From the NCBI RefSeq assembly GCF_048128805.1, contig NC_136017.1, positions 18,712,307 through 18,776,306 of the forward strand: a stretch of 64,000 nt of DNA, read 5' to 3'. Position numbers and translations under genes: made by a program. Under the pieces are notes generated by a model. It was not told the origin of the DNA. It was given only the letters and a program-made list of their open reading frames with translations, and searched no databases. Below are positions 13,601 to 25,655 of this stretch, piece after piece; the first letter of the stretch is position 1, and each line of letters starts with the position of its first letter. This stretch comes from Centroberyx gerrardi. Taxonomy: Eukaryota; Chordata; Actinopteri; Beryciformes; Berycidae.

Positions 13601-16600
13601 GCTGATTTTATTTAATGTGGAACTCTACAGGCTACCAAGAACATTTTCTGCCTGATCTTTCTGAAATGGATTTGAGCTACTGGAAAACGGTGCTTTGCAT
13701 TTAATGCAAACTTCGAATTCCGGCCCGGGACCTTTGTCACATGTCATCCCTCTCTCTCTCTCTCTCTCTCTCTCCCTCTCCTAATCTTTCCTGTCTATCT
13801 CTACTGTAAAACTGTCATAACAAAGGCAAAAATCCCAATATATACTGTATATATAATGTTTCTTTGCTTTTCCTACTTACTTAGTAGGTCTGAGATTGTA
13901 AAATCTTGATAAAGGCAAAGCTCTTTTACAGGGTTTTTTTTACGATGGGAAAAACCCAGCAGATAAATATAATCTATGCTAGACTGATAATGCCTATAGC
14001 GACGCACACCCTCTGCAAATGCTGCACACTGATCTTTGCTGGGTTCGTCGCCTCATGAGAAAGGGAACAATCACTCATGTATCACATGCTGACTGCTGCC
14101 ATGATGCAAATGTAAGTATGGCTGAGTATTAGATGCAGAAGTTTGCATGTCAAGTACATGAGGCACGCCGCATAGGTCAGTACAGTTGACCAATCTCAAC
14201 CCAGAGATCAGTTCCAAGTAAACATCTCTGAAATGCACATGGTGGCTTCAAGTCACTTACAAATAAGATAAAAGCATAGGGTGAATAATGAATATCTGCA
14301 GTAACATTGGTTACTGCATGGAGCAGCACCAGTGGTGAAATATGATCATGGGGAAATCCAAGTCCATGCAAGCGGTATGCAAATTGACAGACGTTTACTC
14401 ACTGTTCATGGAAGTCGAGCATTGGTGGCTCGAAGCGGATGGGCCTGCTGTTCCCCCGCTGGAGAGGCAAACTAGAGGGCGACAGACAGAGTAACGTCAG
14501 CAACACAACAGAGGACTGACTACAGTCCATGTTACTGCTACAGCACTCACACTGTCACAATACACATCACTCAGAAAAGCTTGGAACATAGGAGTGAGTG
14601 TGTGTAGGTGTGGGTGTGGGTGGGGGTGGGTGTGTGTGCGTGTGTACTGTAGGTGCATGCCACAGCAACAGGAAACCTGTTAAACCTGCTCTGGGCAACA
14701 ACAGGTAAAGCGTCCATTGCATACATTGCATTCATATCTTTAATGTGCACTTTTACTATTGCCTAATCAGTCACATTAAAGAGTGTGTTATAGACCAGAG
14801 GTTTCGAACCACAAGTCTGCAGGTTTTAATTCCAACCAGTCACTACAGCAGCTCATTTCTCTGATTATTTCTGGCCTGGCTTCTCCTTGAGTGCGGTGGA
14901 CTACTTAAGATTTGTTATGAGCTGCAGCAGTGTTTGGTTTAAATGAAATCCTGCACACTGTTGGACCTCCATGAACCATGACTGAGAAACAAAATGAAAA
15001 TCCCAGTTTAGGTAGACAGAAAGTCTGTAAGCTATCATTCTAATAGATTATAAAAACTAAGGCTGGTATTGAACAAACACATTGATAATCATGATCAGTC
15101 TATCACTAGAAAGCCTCAAAATTGTGCACAACTGTTTCAAGGGCAATAAGACAACTGACCTCAAATACATATCTGATTTCTTTATTTTTAGTCGAATTAA
15201 CAACTTCATAAATATGTAAATTACAGTGTACAGCTTTGATAAATATCCGACAGCATCCTGACAGTATCCAAACAGTGTCCCCAAGACACAAAACGGGAAC
15301 AAATCATCTTTCAGTGGCTGTAAACTTTATTTGGTGCTCTTTTCCCCAATACTTTTCACTCTCTTCTCCCTTTTCATGATGAAATGAGTATCTACATTTT
15401 AACTATATTTAATAAAACGTTATGTTCTATAAATTATTTTCATTATCTGATCAGTTCTGACAACAGTATCCATTTATTTGGTGGAACAGTCCAACTGGAC
15501 CAAACAACTAGTCTGCAGAACTGCTTTCAAGGTTAAGCATAGCAGTACACTGTAGTGAGTAGCAATGACAGCTATAGCTATAGCCTATATCTGTAATAAC
15601 AATTTGCTCTTTATTTGCTGTGTACAATGACACAAAATATTTGATACATTGAGAAAAAGGTAATTTTTCCTCATGCGGTCAAAGAATTTTATGCAATGAC
15701 TTCTCAAAGTCTGCATCCCATAAACATCAGATCTTTTATCTTCTATACAGGTTCAGAATTAACATTAAAAACTATGGAAAAAAGGAGCTGGAATTGTCCT
15801 GCAAGTTGTTCTTTTGTACTAGACCCGAAATTATACCCAGTCTTGCAAGATCCTCCTCTTTTCTCCTATAAGAGGTCTACGTCCGTCCTAAGCCTTATTT
15901 TCAACCTAAGACAGGCTGCTATAGGTGCCAGAATTGCACCCATTGCAAGAACATTATAGGGGGAAACAGTTTCACACACCCACGGACGGGTAAGAGATTT
16001 TTCATTAGAGACAGAATCAGCTGCACCACCACGGATACAATTTTTTATTTAAAATGTTTATGTGGAATGGAGATTATTGGAAAAAGCATAAAACCACTTA
16101 AAACAAGACTGGGTGAACATAAGAGTGCCGTTAGGCGGAATGGAGAACATTTGGGACAAAGGATCTTGACAAATATGAGATGTGTCATGATCCCTGCGCT
16201 TCTCAACACTGAAACGGCTTCAGAGTTCACACCAAAGCTTATCCATGATTTGTAGTGGCATCACTACTCTGTATATTGACTCCAAAATTGATTCCCTAAA
16301 CAAACATTCACAGTAATAGAATTTTATTAATAACGCACTTTCCTCACCGAGTACCAATTAAAATGCCTGTCATGTTGTGCTGCCGGTTGGAATAATCGCG
16401 TTAGGATGGAAGGGGAGAAATATTATCGTTTGCCCACTAATAAAGACAGATGTGACATAGTAGCAACAATTTATAAATGCAAGGTTATCTTATATGCCCA
16501 GTAATCAGGAATAGCATTTTCTCTTACTTTTGGATAATTTTTCCATTGTGAAGAGAAATACCAAAATCCATCAGCAGTTTTGTACACCTTAAGAGTTTCA

Positions 16601-19600
16601 CCAAATACTGAGACGGGGTGTGAATAAGATGTAGTGGGCTATGTATACATGAGCAAATGACAGATTGGGGAGTGTATCTGCAGGTTTTAGTGGTGTCAGC
16701 AATGTTGGTGGTAGTAAGGAAGGGTCATATCCTCCAAGGACTTCATTAAATCTCCTCCATCTTCCTCCATCCTTTTCTTCCTAAGTCATGTGAGACGTTT
16801 ACTTGTTCATGGTCACTTGCTGTATAGTCTGTGTTTATGAAGGAATGCCGTTTTGGAGTAAATTTGGGAGTCAATATGGCAGCGTCTACAAAACACTGGC
16901 ATCACTGCAAGTCATGGATTTACAACATGAAAGGCGCATGCAAATGCATTCTGAAATACTATGTAATCAATCAATTGAACCTTTGATTGTTTTACCTGCA
17001 ATTTAAACAATTATGCACAATCAATACAATACTAGTGCAGTGCCCGTTCAAAACGTGCCTGTCCGGAATGGGCCAATTGCTGCTTGAAGCTTTCTCAAGA
17101 ACCGCGCGTGCCCGTAGTGCAGCTTTCTCAAGAACCGCGCGTGCCCGTACCGCTCGTGCCCGTAGTGCAGCTTTCTCAAGAACCGCGCGTGCCCGTACCG
17201 CTCGTGCCCGTAGTGCAGCTTTCTTGAGAACCGCGTGTGCCCGTACCACTTGAGCCCCGCTGCTGCACAGAGTGCTGTCTGCTTGTTTATTCAAAGTTTA
17301 GTAAAATTTGAATGTGTCGCGTGTCCAAATTGCACCAAATCCGACACTGCACGTCCTTGGGTCCCCAGCAATACACCTGCCAAGTGTGAAGTCGATCGGA
17401 CGAACGGTTCTCGAGATATGCAAAGGACACACACACTCACTCACAGACAGAGATTCCTTGCTTTATAATTAGATAATGCCTTCAGAAAGTGTTGAACACC
17501 CTTGATATTTTTACACATTTTCTGGCAGTCTGCATTCAAAACAGATTCAATTAGGATTTTTCATTACCGTCCTATACAAAATAACCCATATTGTCAGAGT
17601 AGATTTTTAATTTGACAACTTTTTACAAATTAATTAAAAATCAGAGTCAATAAATATTTGACCCCTTTGCAGTGACTAGAATTGAGTACATCTTAACTGC
17701 TCTGAATGTCCTCGAGATGTCTCAACAACTTGTTAGAGTCCACCTGTGGCTAAATTAATTGACCGGAAATGATTTAAAAGTTAACGCATATGTCTATATA
17801 AGGTTCCAGATGCATCTCAGAGCAGAAACTCCACCATAAAGTCTAAGGAACAGTCCATAGAATTCAATTTCTAAAGAGCACAGTAGGCTCCATAATTAAG
17901 AAATGCAAAAAAAACATTTGGAACTAGCCAGGTTCTTCCTAGAGCTTGTAGTCCAATCAAACTGAGCGCCACGGACCAACTCCGCAGCATGAACGGGCTT
18001 GTTGGCCTGAATGGTCACATTCTTCACACACCAGCCCCCACTGCATGAGCGTCTGTGACAGATCTAAAATATCACATGCTTGCTTGTGTTGCCTTGTGGA
18101 AAAGCTTCTCCTTCCTCTCCCGGTTCACTGGCCTTGTTTACATTTTCTAACATCTTGTGGTCAACTCTGCGTCTTGTCTCCCGGATTGATTTAGTGGACG
18201 GACATACCATGTCGTTTGCTCTTTAGGCAAGTGGTGTGATCAGACGATGCTTTGTCAAGAGATGTTTGACCTCGTCCTTATAAGCTTGTTTTTAAAAATG
18301 TCATCACTTCAGAGATATTTTGTGTAGATTGTTGACAAAAAATGTCATTTGAATCCGTTAGGTATTCAGTCTGTAACACCACAAAATGTGGAAAAAGTCA
18401 AGGGGGTTCAAATGACAGGACTTTATTGGAATATATATGGGACACCTCATTCAATTGTATGAAGTGAATCCATTTCTAGAGCAGTTCCTCAGAAAATGCA
18501 GGTTGACTGGAAGTCACAGAAATTTCTTCAAAGGTAGACCTTACTTTTCTGATCAGACTACAAGAAGACACATTCATTAGGCATATTATTATGCATTATA
18601 CTATTATTAGGCATCAGCTAAAGCCAAGTCACAGTATTTTGTGAAGACAGTCTGGAGGTTGTAGCAGAGGGCGGGGAGGTGTGAAGTAGCCTAACCTTCT
18701 ATCTGGAGGAAATGAGGGCTTGATCAGTGTTGCAACCAAGCAACAACCAACCACAAGCCATTTCCTGTTCTAGACGCACAAAAACACTCAGTTCTGCATA
18801 CGGAGCAATGGTAGCCAGGGGACTTCTACCATCGAAGATCAAATCTGGGGTTAATAGATATCTGCTGCACTTCAAGCCGTTAGTGGGATGTGTTAACTAT
18901 TAAACAAACAAGTCAATTAAGTCAAAGTCAAATTGATCTTTATTGTCCCTGAGGGAGAATTTCTGTTGACCAGTGCCAACACATGGAGACACAATTAACA
19001 TGAAGACAAAACTACAAATTATGAAGTAATGAATGAATTAACATGAAGACAAAACTACAAATTATGAAGTAATGAATGAATTAACATGAAGACAAACCTA
19101 CAAAAAAAAATGTGGCATACAGCCAAACATTTCTGGTCAAACAGAGGAAAAAAAAAAAAAATTTCAACTTCAAAACACATCTGGAAATCCTAATCCCACA
19201 ATGTGCAGTCCGTAATATTCCAAGAATATATCTTGGTTTAAGACTACATCTATTAGTTAAGTGCCTAATATGATTATCTTATCGTAGAATGAAAGTAGTA
19301 GTACCATTTTGTGTTGGAGGTAAAGTGAGTTGAGATTGTGTGAATGACATCTTGGAGGCTTTGTTAATCATCTTTGAATTATGACTGACATGAAATTTAC
19401 CAATGATAACAAAAGCTTCAGGCAAACACGGAAAAATAGACTGTCCACCATTTAGTTGATAACAAGAGACACACCCTATGCAAATTAGGCTATTCAGGTG
19501 GCGGAGGGGAATCTATTAGCCCACAAAACTAAAGCAGTAATATGCTTACCAGAGCAACTAATAATCATCTGCAGGCCAGTCACTGGACATTAACCCTTAT

Positions 19601-22600
19601 TATCACATAACAGCTAACAGTGTTGCTAGATAGCTTTACTAAAAATACATCTAAATACATCAGGCATTTACTGAGTGAAGTAACTGCATTGAATTTTCCA
19701 GTGAAAAGAAATGAGGAATATGAGGTAGCCTAATTCATTCTGAAAACAACCAATAACATGAATGGTATCATATGTGAATTTTATGTCATTGTTGACACTC
19801 AACTGCTGGTATAGAAAGCAGAGAAACCTAAAACATACTGATGCTGAGTTAAACCTTGTGTTATACTCATCGTTTCAGTCGCAAAGTTTTGCCAGTACTC
19901 ACAAAACACAGCTTTTATTTTCTCTGAAATGTGAAGTAGCAGTGGTGCAGGTACTTTTGGTTATTAAATCATCCCTGTTTCAGTCACGGTTATGTATGTA
20001 ATGCAGGTTGGATTTCTAAATATTTTATGATATAAAAAAAAAACATTACTTCTATAAATAATTATTTGCATTTTAGAGCACAATTTGTCTAAATTAAAAA
20101 ATGTTTTGGATTCTACTTGACACACAGCTGTCACGGTAGTTAAAGACAAGTAATTAATCCTATTGAAATGAAATGCACTGAGTCTACTATATGTGTAGAT
20201 TCAGAGCACTCCAATAGGGCACAGGGCATTGCCCAAGAGCCTGAAATTGTTGCCCTACGTCTCAGTCTCATTTATGGACAGAAAGTCATGGGTCAAATGT
20301 TTCAGTTCCTGACAGACAATGTTCCCCACAGGCTGCATTCGCAGTCTGGCTAAACTAGGCTTGCGTACTTTAACTTGTTTTACGATGGGAGTCCCCAAGC
20401 TTTCTTTCAGGCCACGGCCACGGTGATTTGATCCCTTAGCCATGCTGTTTGCAATAGGATAGCACAGACTATAATCTGGAAGACTGACTGGATGAAACCC
20501 AGAGCACAGCAGGCAGACTAACTGGCTCTAGGAATCTAAAGCACGAGGAAGCAAATGCTTACTTACACTGACACCCTCACACACCTCCATGTCAACAACT
20601 TACTATTTGCAATAATGGCTAGGTTAACACCAGGAGAGGTCGTGTCAGTCACTTCAAGTGTCCTCATGCTACCTTAATTTTGTTTTTGTTTTTTTTGCAG
20701 AAATTACTTTTTCAACAGAACTCATTCCCCCTCTGAAACGGTCTTGACACAGATGCACTTTTAATTCAATGAACCAATCACAACACGGCTCAAAGAAATT
20801 CTAGTGTTCTTCCCTCTTCAAGGAAAAAAGGCATCCAGTCAGCCATGGCCACGTTGGAAATAAGACAAGGTGTGGCACTATTAGGGCATATTCCACTGGC
20901 ATAAAGCCTTTACAAAGCAAATCACAGCTGGCCTAAACAGTGGCAGGTGATGGTGGGAATTCAACATAATTTTCAGGAATAACATTAGCCTGGACAGGCT
21001 ACTGTTGTTCAGGACAGGACAATGCACACATTACAATACATCAGACAGCATAATAATCATAGGAAACATTTTCAAAAATCTGGTGTACTTTTCCAGTGTT
21101 CCTGCTACATTCATTCAGTAGCATTCAATTCAGCAGCTACAAGATTTTTACTGCCACTCCTGTGAGATTTTACAGTTTGGTAAAGTGTCAATCACATAAG
21201 AGGAGTTGGTTTCATCCACTTTTATTCCACACATAACCAAGGCTGCGCACCATTCATGGTGGCGAATATATATGTGTCCATTATGGGAAACGCCTGAACA
21301 CTGCGCCGCTTGGCTGTTTGGCGGAAAAAAGCATATCTTTTTCTGAGCAGAGGGTGAAACTAGAGCAACACAGAGACTCAGATTCAGCTGAAGTTGCAGC
21401 AAAAGAATGAATTAAACTCCATCAATTGCCAGGAGGGTTAAAAAAAAGGTAAGAATGATTTGTAAATTCTATTTGATCAAGATCTAACACCTACATCCAA
21501 AAGGGAATATTCTAAAGTCTTACCTTTTGTGGTGATATGAATTTATGTCAGCCTCTGTCTGTAAAACAAATAAGAGACATCATGAGACACAAACAATGAA
21601 TAGTGACAACAAGAATTAAAGGCATGTAAAGTAAATGCACGTGTAAACTGTCTCACTGATGCTGTTATGGAGGTGTACATGCATATGTATCCACTTGGGC
21701 CTGTAACTGAGGTTACTAGTGTCGATACACAGTGTAAAGCAACCAAGCCGGTCGGGGGGAACATCCATATTCCTTTCATTTAGTGCACAGCTATCTCCCC
21801 ACTCATACAAGGATCCACAGCTTGTCAGGAGCTGGTTTAGGATTTGAGAGCCATCCGTTAATAATGGAAAGACAGGGTCTGTTGAATGATGCCTTCAGCA
21901 GGTCAGCTGAAGTCAATTCACACTATAGACTCAGGTTCAACAAGAACTGAGGAGGGGGAAGACTGACTTTCAGCACCACTAGCAACAGTATTGTATGACC
22001 GCCTACTGTCGCTATGCTAAAAAGGCTCATCTCAGATGTCAAGTGTGCCAGGCTGATGATTATTTGAAATCAATATGTGCTTCCTGACAGCTTTTCTGAC
22101 AAGAGGCAAGCCAGTAATTACTGGTTGTCCATGCACCAAACTTCACCCAGCTTTACTTTGCGCTTTTGTAGTGTTCACACTTCAGGCTTCTCACTTCGTT
22201 TTACTCCTCCTCTGTTAAGCTAAAAGAGGCCTGGAGCATGTTTTAGGATGCGTTGAGTTCACACCAAGCATGCAAGATTAACCGCTCCGGTTAATTCAAA
22301 CTCTGGAGCGTTTACTCTTTTAGCTCACTGTGATAACAATGCCACTTGAAATTATTTGAAATTATTTGGTGGCACCAAATAATTGCACTGAGACACCTGA
22401 CCATGTGGGTCTCTGTCCTCTTGGACAAACGAGGCAAGAATATCTGTGACATTAGGCAAAGAAGAAAACAATGGAACAAGGAGGCAAAACACCATAGCAG
22501 CACAGCTGAATCAAAGTGATTGCAAAAATACCTCTCCAAATGCTAATGTGACTAGCTGGGCCAGTTTTACCCAAAACTCTCACCACAAACTTTGCTTAGA

Positions 22601-24365
22601 CTTTTTTTGTTTATACCGTAAGTCCTGCCTTAGACAGCACTTCTCACCAATCACTACAGTCGCCTGTGGTTACATCTCTCCTCATTTCAAGCCTCTCAGC
22701 TAAGAAAGAATTTTTCTGCCTGAAAGTAGTTCCTATGAAATGGAGCACAGTAAGATGCTAAGAAAGCAAGTTTTATTCAACATAAAGACACACAAATAAA
22801 GCAGACCTAATGGTAATAAAAGCTTCTTTCAAAATTTAGAAATTACAAGTAAAATGTACAACATGTACACAATCCCTCTAGCTACAGGTTACCACCAGAA
22901 TTTCAAAAGAAATAGAGGGCACTGTTGAAAACGGGCTTAACACCATGGCCAGTGTGACAGTGGATACAGAGGTTTTAATGCCACTGGAATGCCCTTGGCA
23001 CGCAATAGTCTTGCTGTCAACAACCAGCTAATGATAAGAGTCTAGCAGAGGAAAAGAGAGGTAGATGTACAGAGGATGTTGATCTGAACTTCACTCCCAC
23101 TGACACAGACCTGATAGATTATCATTCATGTGTGGTTTATTGAAGATAAACAAGAAGGCAGAGGTCTCATCTTACCTGGAGGAGGCCTTCATCGCCAAAG
23201 TGAAACACCTCTAAAATTGTGTCTGTCTGAATGAAAGCTGTGGACAAAGGGTTATCAACAGTCAAGTCCAGTGAAAAAAAACATGGATGGCATAGGCTAC
23301 ATACATTACAACTGCTTCAGCCCTTGTAACAGAAAACACCCCCTTGATCTGACCACATAAGTGTAAACCAATATATTCATAATGAACATTCATTATTGCA
23401 TATTTTAACATTAGACTTGTCCAACAACATAGCTTGGAGAGGCAAAGTCGGGTCAAAGTCGTATTTCCTGCACTACTAACAGGAAGAATGACTAACAGGC
23501 TTCGATGAACGTGATGCCAATGCAAACTGCGCTGTTCACAAAAGGAACTGTTGCTCCTCATTCCACTGCTGTACTTCACTACGTTCCCAGAAATAATTTG
23601 TCTCACAATCACAGTAGACTTAGACTTGTCATTACAAATACTACAACCTTCTCTGTAAGCACATGACGACAAGTCAATGTATTGCTAGTGTCCCAAGTCA
23701 GCTAACGTTACCTGAATTGATTGCAGTTATCATAACATTAACGTTAGTCACCATAAAAACGTGCAATTTTGTCATTTACCAAACAAACCAAATAGCTAGC
23801 AATACTAGCTAGCCAAATCCTCGTTTAACAGGTGGACTTGACAGCTGAACATGTTTTACAAGCAGCAGTATAAGTGGAGGAGCTAGGTAGCTAAGCTAAC
23901 TGTCCTGGTTGGACTTCAACTCAACTAATTCTTGCTCACTAGCTAGCCACTCACAACAAGAGTGACTACTAAGCTAACAGCCCGAGTAAATAAGAGAATA
24001 CCAACATGCAAAGCTCACCACTTGACCACAGCCATGTTCGACAATAGGAGAACCATTATCAAATCGCTCTGAAGTAACGTTAACTGTCTTCGTCCCTAAA
24101 GTAGAAGCTAGCTATCAATTTCCAAACTAAGCACTATCAAGCTAGGCTAACTTCCAAGCAAGCGCTAACAGCCAGCTACACAACACACAACTGAAGTTGT
24201 GCGGCACATACTGTGGTTGAAATCAGCGCTGTGTAAACACAAACCTTGTTTGTTTGCCTGAGCCGCTTGAAATAGTGCAACACAAAAAATCCGAGACAAT
24301 AGGAAACATCTCCATTTCGCTCTTGCAAACTTTGGGAAACTCGGTAATGTGTGTGGCTGCGCCAT
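1677..24365 (-). CDS. tmem131: tmem131, transmembrane protein 131 (5' part, 17 exons; continues beyond left edge)
   Basis: Family knowledge: TMEM131 is a large type I membrane protein of the early secretory pathway that binds procollagen through N-terminal PapD/ASH-like folds and helps collagen export. Seen: coding exons at 24245-24365, 23176-23237, 21524-21558, 14403-14471, 13081-13201, 11220-11336, 10958-11080, 9689-9769, 8398-8548, 6325-6375, 6090-6151, 5768-5876, 5466-5574, 4605-4758, 3702-3872, 3487-3597 and 1677-1781. All have GT-AG borders and phases that join to 584 open codons. The first exon starts at an ATG (24365) and encodes a basic stretch followed by a hydrophobic run ending in AQA, a likely signal peptide. 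Diagnostic stretches are RPIRFEPPMLDFHEQPVGMP, NPYRLRPFIGARVPVNSSF and VVEMYSSGGDLHLELPTGQQ. The transmembrane segment and cytoplasmic tail lie outside the window. The paralogue TMEM131L is the alternative; the cnga3 neighbour favours tmem131. Confidence 0.92.
1968..2020. repeat. perfect 24-bp inverted repeat with 5-nt loop (hairpin) in tmem131 intron 16
   Basis: Arms 1968-1991 and 1997-2020 are exact reverse complements (ctgatctttggtgccaggtg... against ...cacctggcaccaaagatcag), separated by gtgtg. Homology continues imperfectly outward: the caaacaccaaaccca stretch near 1893-1908 is the complement of tgggtttggtgttta near 2023-2037, but the left arm has about 55 extra bases between the two matching parts. 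Confidence 0.9.
2506..3231. mobile_element. non-autonomous hAT-type element with 8-bp target duplication
   Basis: The element starts TAGGGCTGCACGATATTG and ends CAATATATCGTGCAGCCCTA, near-perfect terminal inverted repeats. It is flanked by an identical 8-bp direct repeat CTTCATGT (2498-2505 and 3232-3239), the target-site length of hAT transposons. The 726-bp interior has no transposase frame. It sits in a tmem131 intron. Confidence 0.9.
4160..4500. mobile_element. small element with about 23-bp terminal inverted repeats
   Basis: The left end, ggatatcaaaactctacaaaccc (about 4168-4190), is an inverted, slightly diverged copy of the right end, gggtttgtagacttgtatatc (about 4478-4498). The interior of about 290 bp has no recognisable coding. 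It is probably a MITE, in the tmem131 intron between exons 14 and 15; the superfamily is not determined. Confidence 0.55.
6771..6795 (+). repeat. short interstitial telomere-like repeat
   Basis: Four consecutive TTAGGG-type units, the third reading TTAAGGG, in a tmem131 intron. This is the vertebrate telomere motif at an internal position; a tract this short is common and does not imply a chromosome fusion. Confidence 0.8.
7245..7415. repeat. degenerate minisatellite, unit about 42-46 bp
   Basis: About four imperfect copies of a unit containing aagatagtgatccatga, followed by gtagccatagagccagtgt. It lies in the tmem131 intron between exons 9 and 10, upstream of a second unrelated minisatellite. 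Confidence 0.7.
8047..8380. repeat. eight-copy minisatellite, unit about 43 bp, next to tmem131 exon 9
   Basis: Eight copies start near 8047, 8086, 8126, 8169, 8209, 8252, 8295 and 8338. Each contains agtagaagactgtggttgta and cagtggccaac with point and small length changes. The array ends 17 bp from the coding end of exon 9 (8398), practically at its splice donor. Copies are contiguous with no unique spacers, so this is not a CRISPR array. Confidence 0.9.
10397..10767. mobile_element. non-autonomous hAT-type element rich in ATCGGTATCGG, with 8-bp target duplication
   Basis: The ends are TAGGGATGCACCGAT and ATCGGTGCATCCCTA, exact inverted repeats. Both sides carry ACAATGAG (10389-10396 and 10768-10775). 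The interior is itself palindromic near both ends (repeated gatacc/ggtatc), and no coding frame remains. It is a 371-bp MITE in a tmem131 intron. Confidence 0.92.
12020..12572. mobile_element. non-autonomous hAT-like element with 8-bp target duplication
   Basis: The left end CAGAGTTGTCACGGTGG and the right end CCACCACGACAACCCTA are imperfect inverted repeats. The flanks repeat ATATACAA (12012-12019 and 12573-12580). The termini of C/T-AG-A/G-GTTGTC type and the 8-bp duplication fit hAT. The 553-bp interior is non-coding. Part of it (about 12305-12355) resembles sequence at about 20120-20165. Confidence 0.8.
13700..13800. repeat. SINE-like fragment ending in a (TC)n microsatellite
   Basis: The sequence aattccggcccgggacctttgtcac, followed by atgtcatccc and a (TC)n tract (about 13749-13774), resembles the tail region of the tRNA-derived SINE also present on the minus strand at 45970-46162. 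It is only a fragment. Confidence 0.5.
15696..16255 (+). mobile_element. Penelope-like retroelement fragment: linker and GIY-YIG endonuclease region
   Basis: Conceptual translation gives a cysteine-rich linker (CQNCTHCKNI), then a TGKRFFIRDRI-type stretch and FYLKCLCGMEIIGKSIKPLK followed by TRLGEHKSAVRR. This matches the C-terminal GIY-YIG endonuclease of fish Penelope-like (Neptune-type) elements, where the usual motif is Y-x-x-x-C-x-C-G-x-x-Y-V-G-K-T. At least one frameshift (near 15920) and changes in the motif (I for the second Tyr of the pair, S for Thr) show that it is dead. Reverse transcriptase upstream is not visible. Confidence 0.75.
17028..17475 (+). repeat. dispersed repeat with an internal GC-rich tandem array (unit about 48 bp)
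   Basis: Between 17087 and 17253 the sequence gcagctttctcaagaaccgc, followed by gcgtgcccgta and ccgctcgtgcccgta, recurs about three and a half times. It is followed by gtgaagtcgatcggacgaac and a tail, cacacacactcactcacagacag, ending ctttataattagata. The tail is a motif I know from dispersed fish repeats of uncertain class. Base composition is far richer in GC than the flanks. Confidence 0.6.
17478..18416. mobile_element. decayed Tc1/mariner-like element
   Basis: The left end (gccttcagaaagtgttgaac, then acccttgatatttttacacatttt) and the right end (caccacaaaatgtggaaaaa, then gtcaagggggttcaaatgac) are inverted and related to each other. They also match the Tc1-type element at 46770-47202. About 940 bp remain. 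The interior no longer has an open transposase frame. Confidence 0.7.
18994..19105. repeat. 43-bp tandem repeat, about 2.6 copies
   Basis: The unit begins attaacatgaagacaaaact and continues acaaattatgaagtaatgaatga. Two copies are identical and a third is partial. Just before it, at about 18935-18960, lies a fish-repeat tail motif, tctttattgtccctgaggga. Confidence 0.85.
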
Positions 24366-24560
24366 TCTTCATCTCACTGTGCGGAGCGGCGTGTTCAACA
24401 TGACAGAACAGTGACGGGCAGCTGTAGCGGAACAACTGAACCACCCTGACAGCGCATTGCTATGGACGAGCCCACAGCCAGAAGTCGCGTAAACATCAGC
24501 AGATGAGGTGTCGGCTCACACACGGCCGTGCATTCGGTGTCCTTTCTCAGACCATCAGCT
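24366..24560 (-). promoter_or_regulatory. putative tmem131 5' UTR / promoter region
   Basis: This is the stretch immediately upstream of the tmem131 start codon. It looks richer in CG dinucleotides than the AT-rich surroundings (for example the gcggagcggcg run near 24380), as expected of a housekeeping promoter. No TATA box was recognised at a sensible distance. The transcription start cannot be placed from sequence alone. Confidence 0.35.
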
Positions 24561-25259
24561 GCCAGCGTTCTACTTAATGCTTTTGCTGTGGTGGTTTATA
24601 TGATTATGTGACTTCCACTTGATTTGTTTTTGTCATCTTGCCTAACTGTTTGGTATTAAACAAAGGCTACATATTTTACAGACTTTTTTTTAAGAATATA
24701 TTGTTGATTGAGTTGGTGTACGGCTGTTGGTGAATGGGGTATAATTGCAAATCAAATCAGACCTTAACCAAACAATCTATCGTCCGGAATACTGCGCATC
24801 ATACATTGATAGCTGTTCTCTCCTTTGTCAAAATAGTGTGTCCTAACTCACCCTAAAAAACATGTTATCTTAATGGTGTGGCGTCCAGGGGTTCTGGGAT
24901 GGAGTTTTAACAGATTTGGCATGCAACCACACTTAGCAAGATTTTGGACAGATCAGTCTTGTGCATAAGTACAGGTAATGTGGAATCATTCTGATCTAGT
25001 AGTAGTGAACTCCAGAGGGCAGCAGTGCACCATCTTAAGATGTAATGATCCAGTCTGGGCCCCCTGTCTGAATATGCTGAGAATACTCAACATCCTTCAT
25101 GTTAGCCTCTTGATCAAGTTCTATTCTACCTCCATCTCTATAAATATGTTCTAATAATGATAGTGATCATGAGAATAGACAAAAATCCACGTGTCCTTGC
25201 ACATTATCAACTTTTCTGTACATATGGATCTATCTGGAGTATTTGATAGGGTGATGGCT

Positions 25260-25655
25260 AGTAAAGTACATATCTAGTTCACACATTGTTTTTTTTCATA
25301 TTCTAATTTGTTATATAGGCTATTGCATTTGTCTTGATTTTGTTTTTTTATAATGCATACATTTCATATTTTTGGTATATTTTCCTATATTTTGTATTCA
25401 TTTTCCTTTTATCTCGATAGTGCTACTGTTGCACATACTGATAATGCTGTAATACATTTTTTCATTCAGTTTCATTCCTACATTTCTACTTAACTAGTGT
25501 TGTAATTGTTGTTTGTGTTATGTTTATTATGACTATTTGCTATATTTCGAATCTATTTTCTTGTGGTGTATCCCATTATGACTTGATGCTGCAACGACCC
25601 AGTTTCCCCACAGGCATCAATAAAGTTTCATCCAATCTAATGTAATGTTAAAATG
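25260..25655 (+). mobile_element. 3' tail of a decayed non-LTR retrotransposon
   Basis: The end, tgcaacgacccagtttcccc, followed by acaggcatcaataaagtttcatccaatctaa, matches the 3' terminal motif of abundant fish LINEs. The upstream few hundred bases are T-rich untranslated-type sequence. No reverse-transcriptase frame is left. Confidence 0.6.

Larger units (their letters stand above)
14472..21523 (-). other. tmem131 intron 3 (7 kb), no gene; Penelope fragment, minisatellite and Tc1 remnant
   Basis: No exon of any recognisable gene is seen on either strand. The intron holds a (GT)-rich patch near 14600-14645, a Penelope-like GIY-YIG fragment (15696-16255), a GC-rich tandem repeat (17087-17253), a Tc1-like remnant (17478-18416) and a short 43-bp tandem repeat (18994-19105). 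The remainder is AT-rich sequence without recognisable features. Confidence 0.6.

Noticed and set aside
16370..16450. Possible THAP zinc-finger transposase remnant (NNRVRMEGEKYYRLP-like)
   Set aside because: Only a short match broken by a stop; without an alignment it is too weak to list as a feature.
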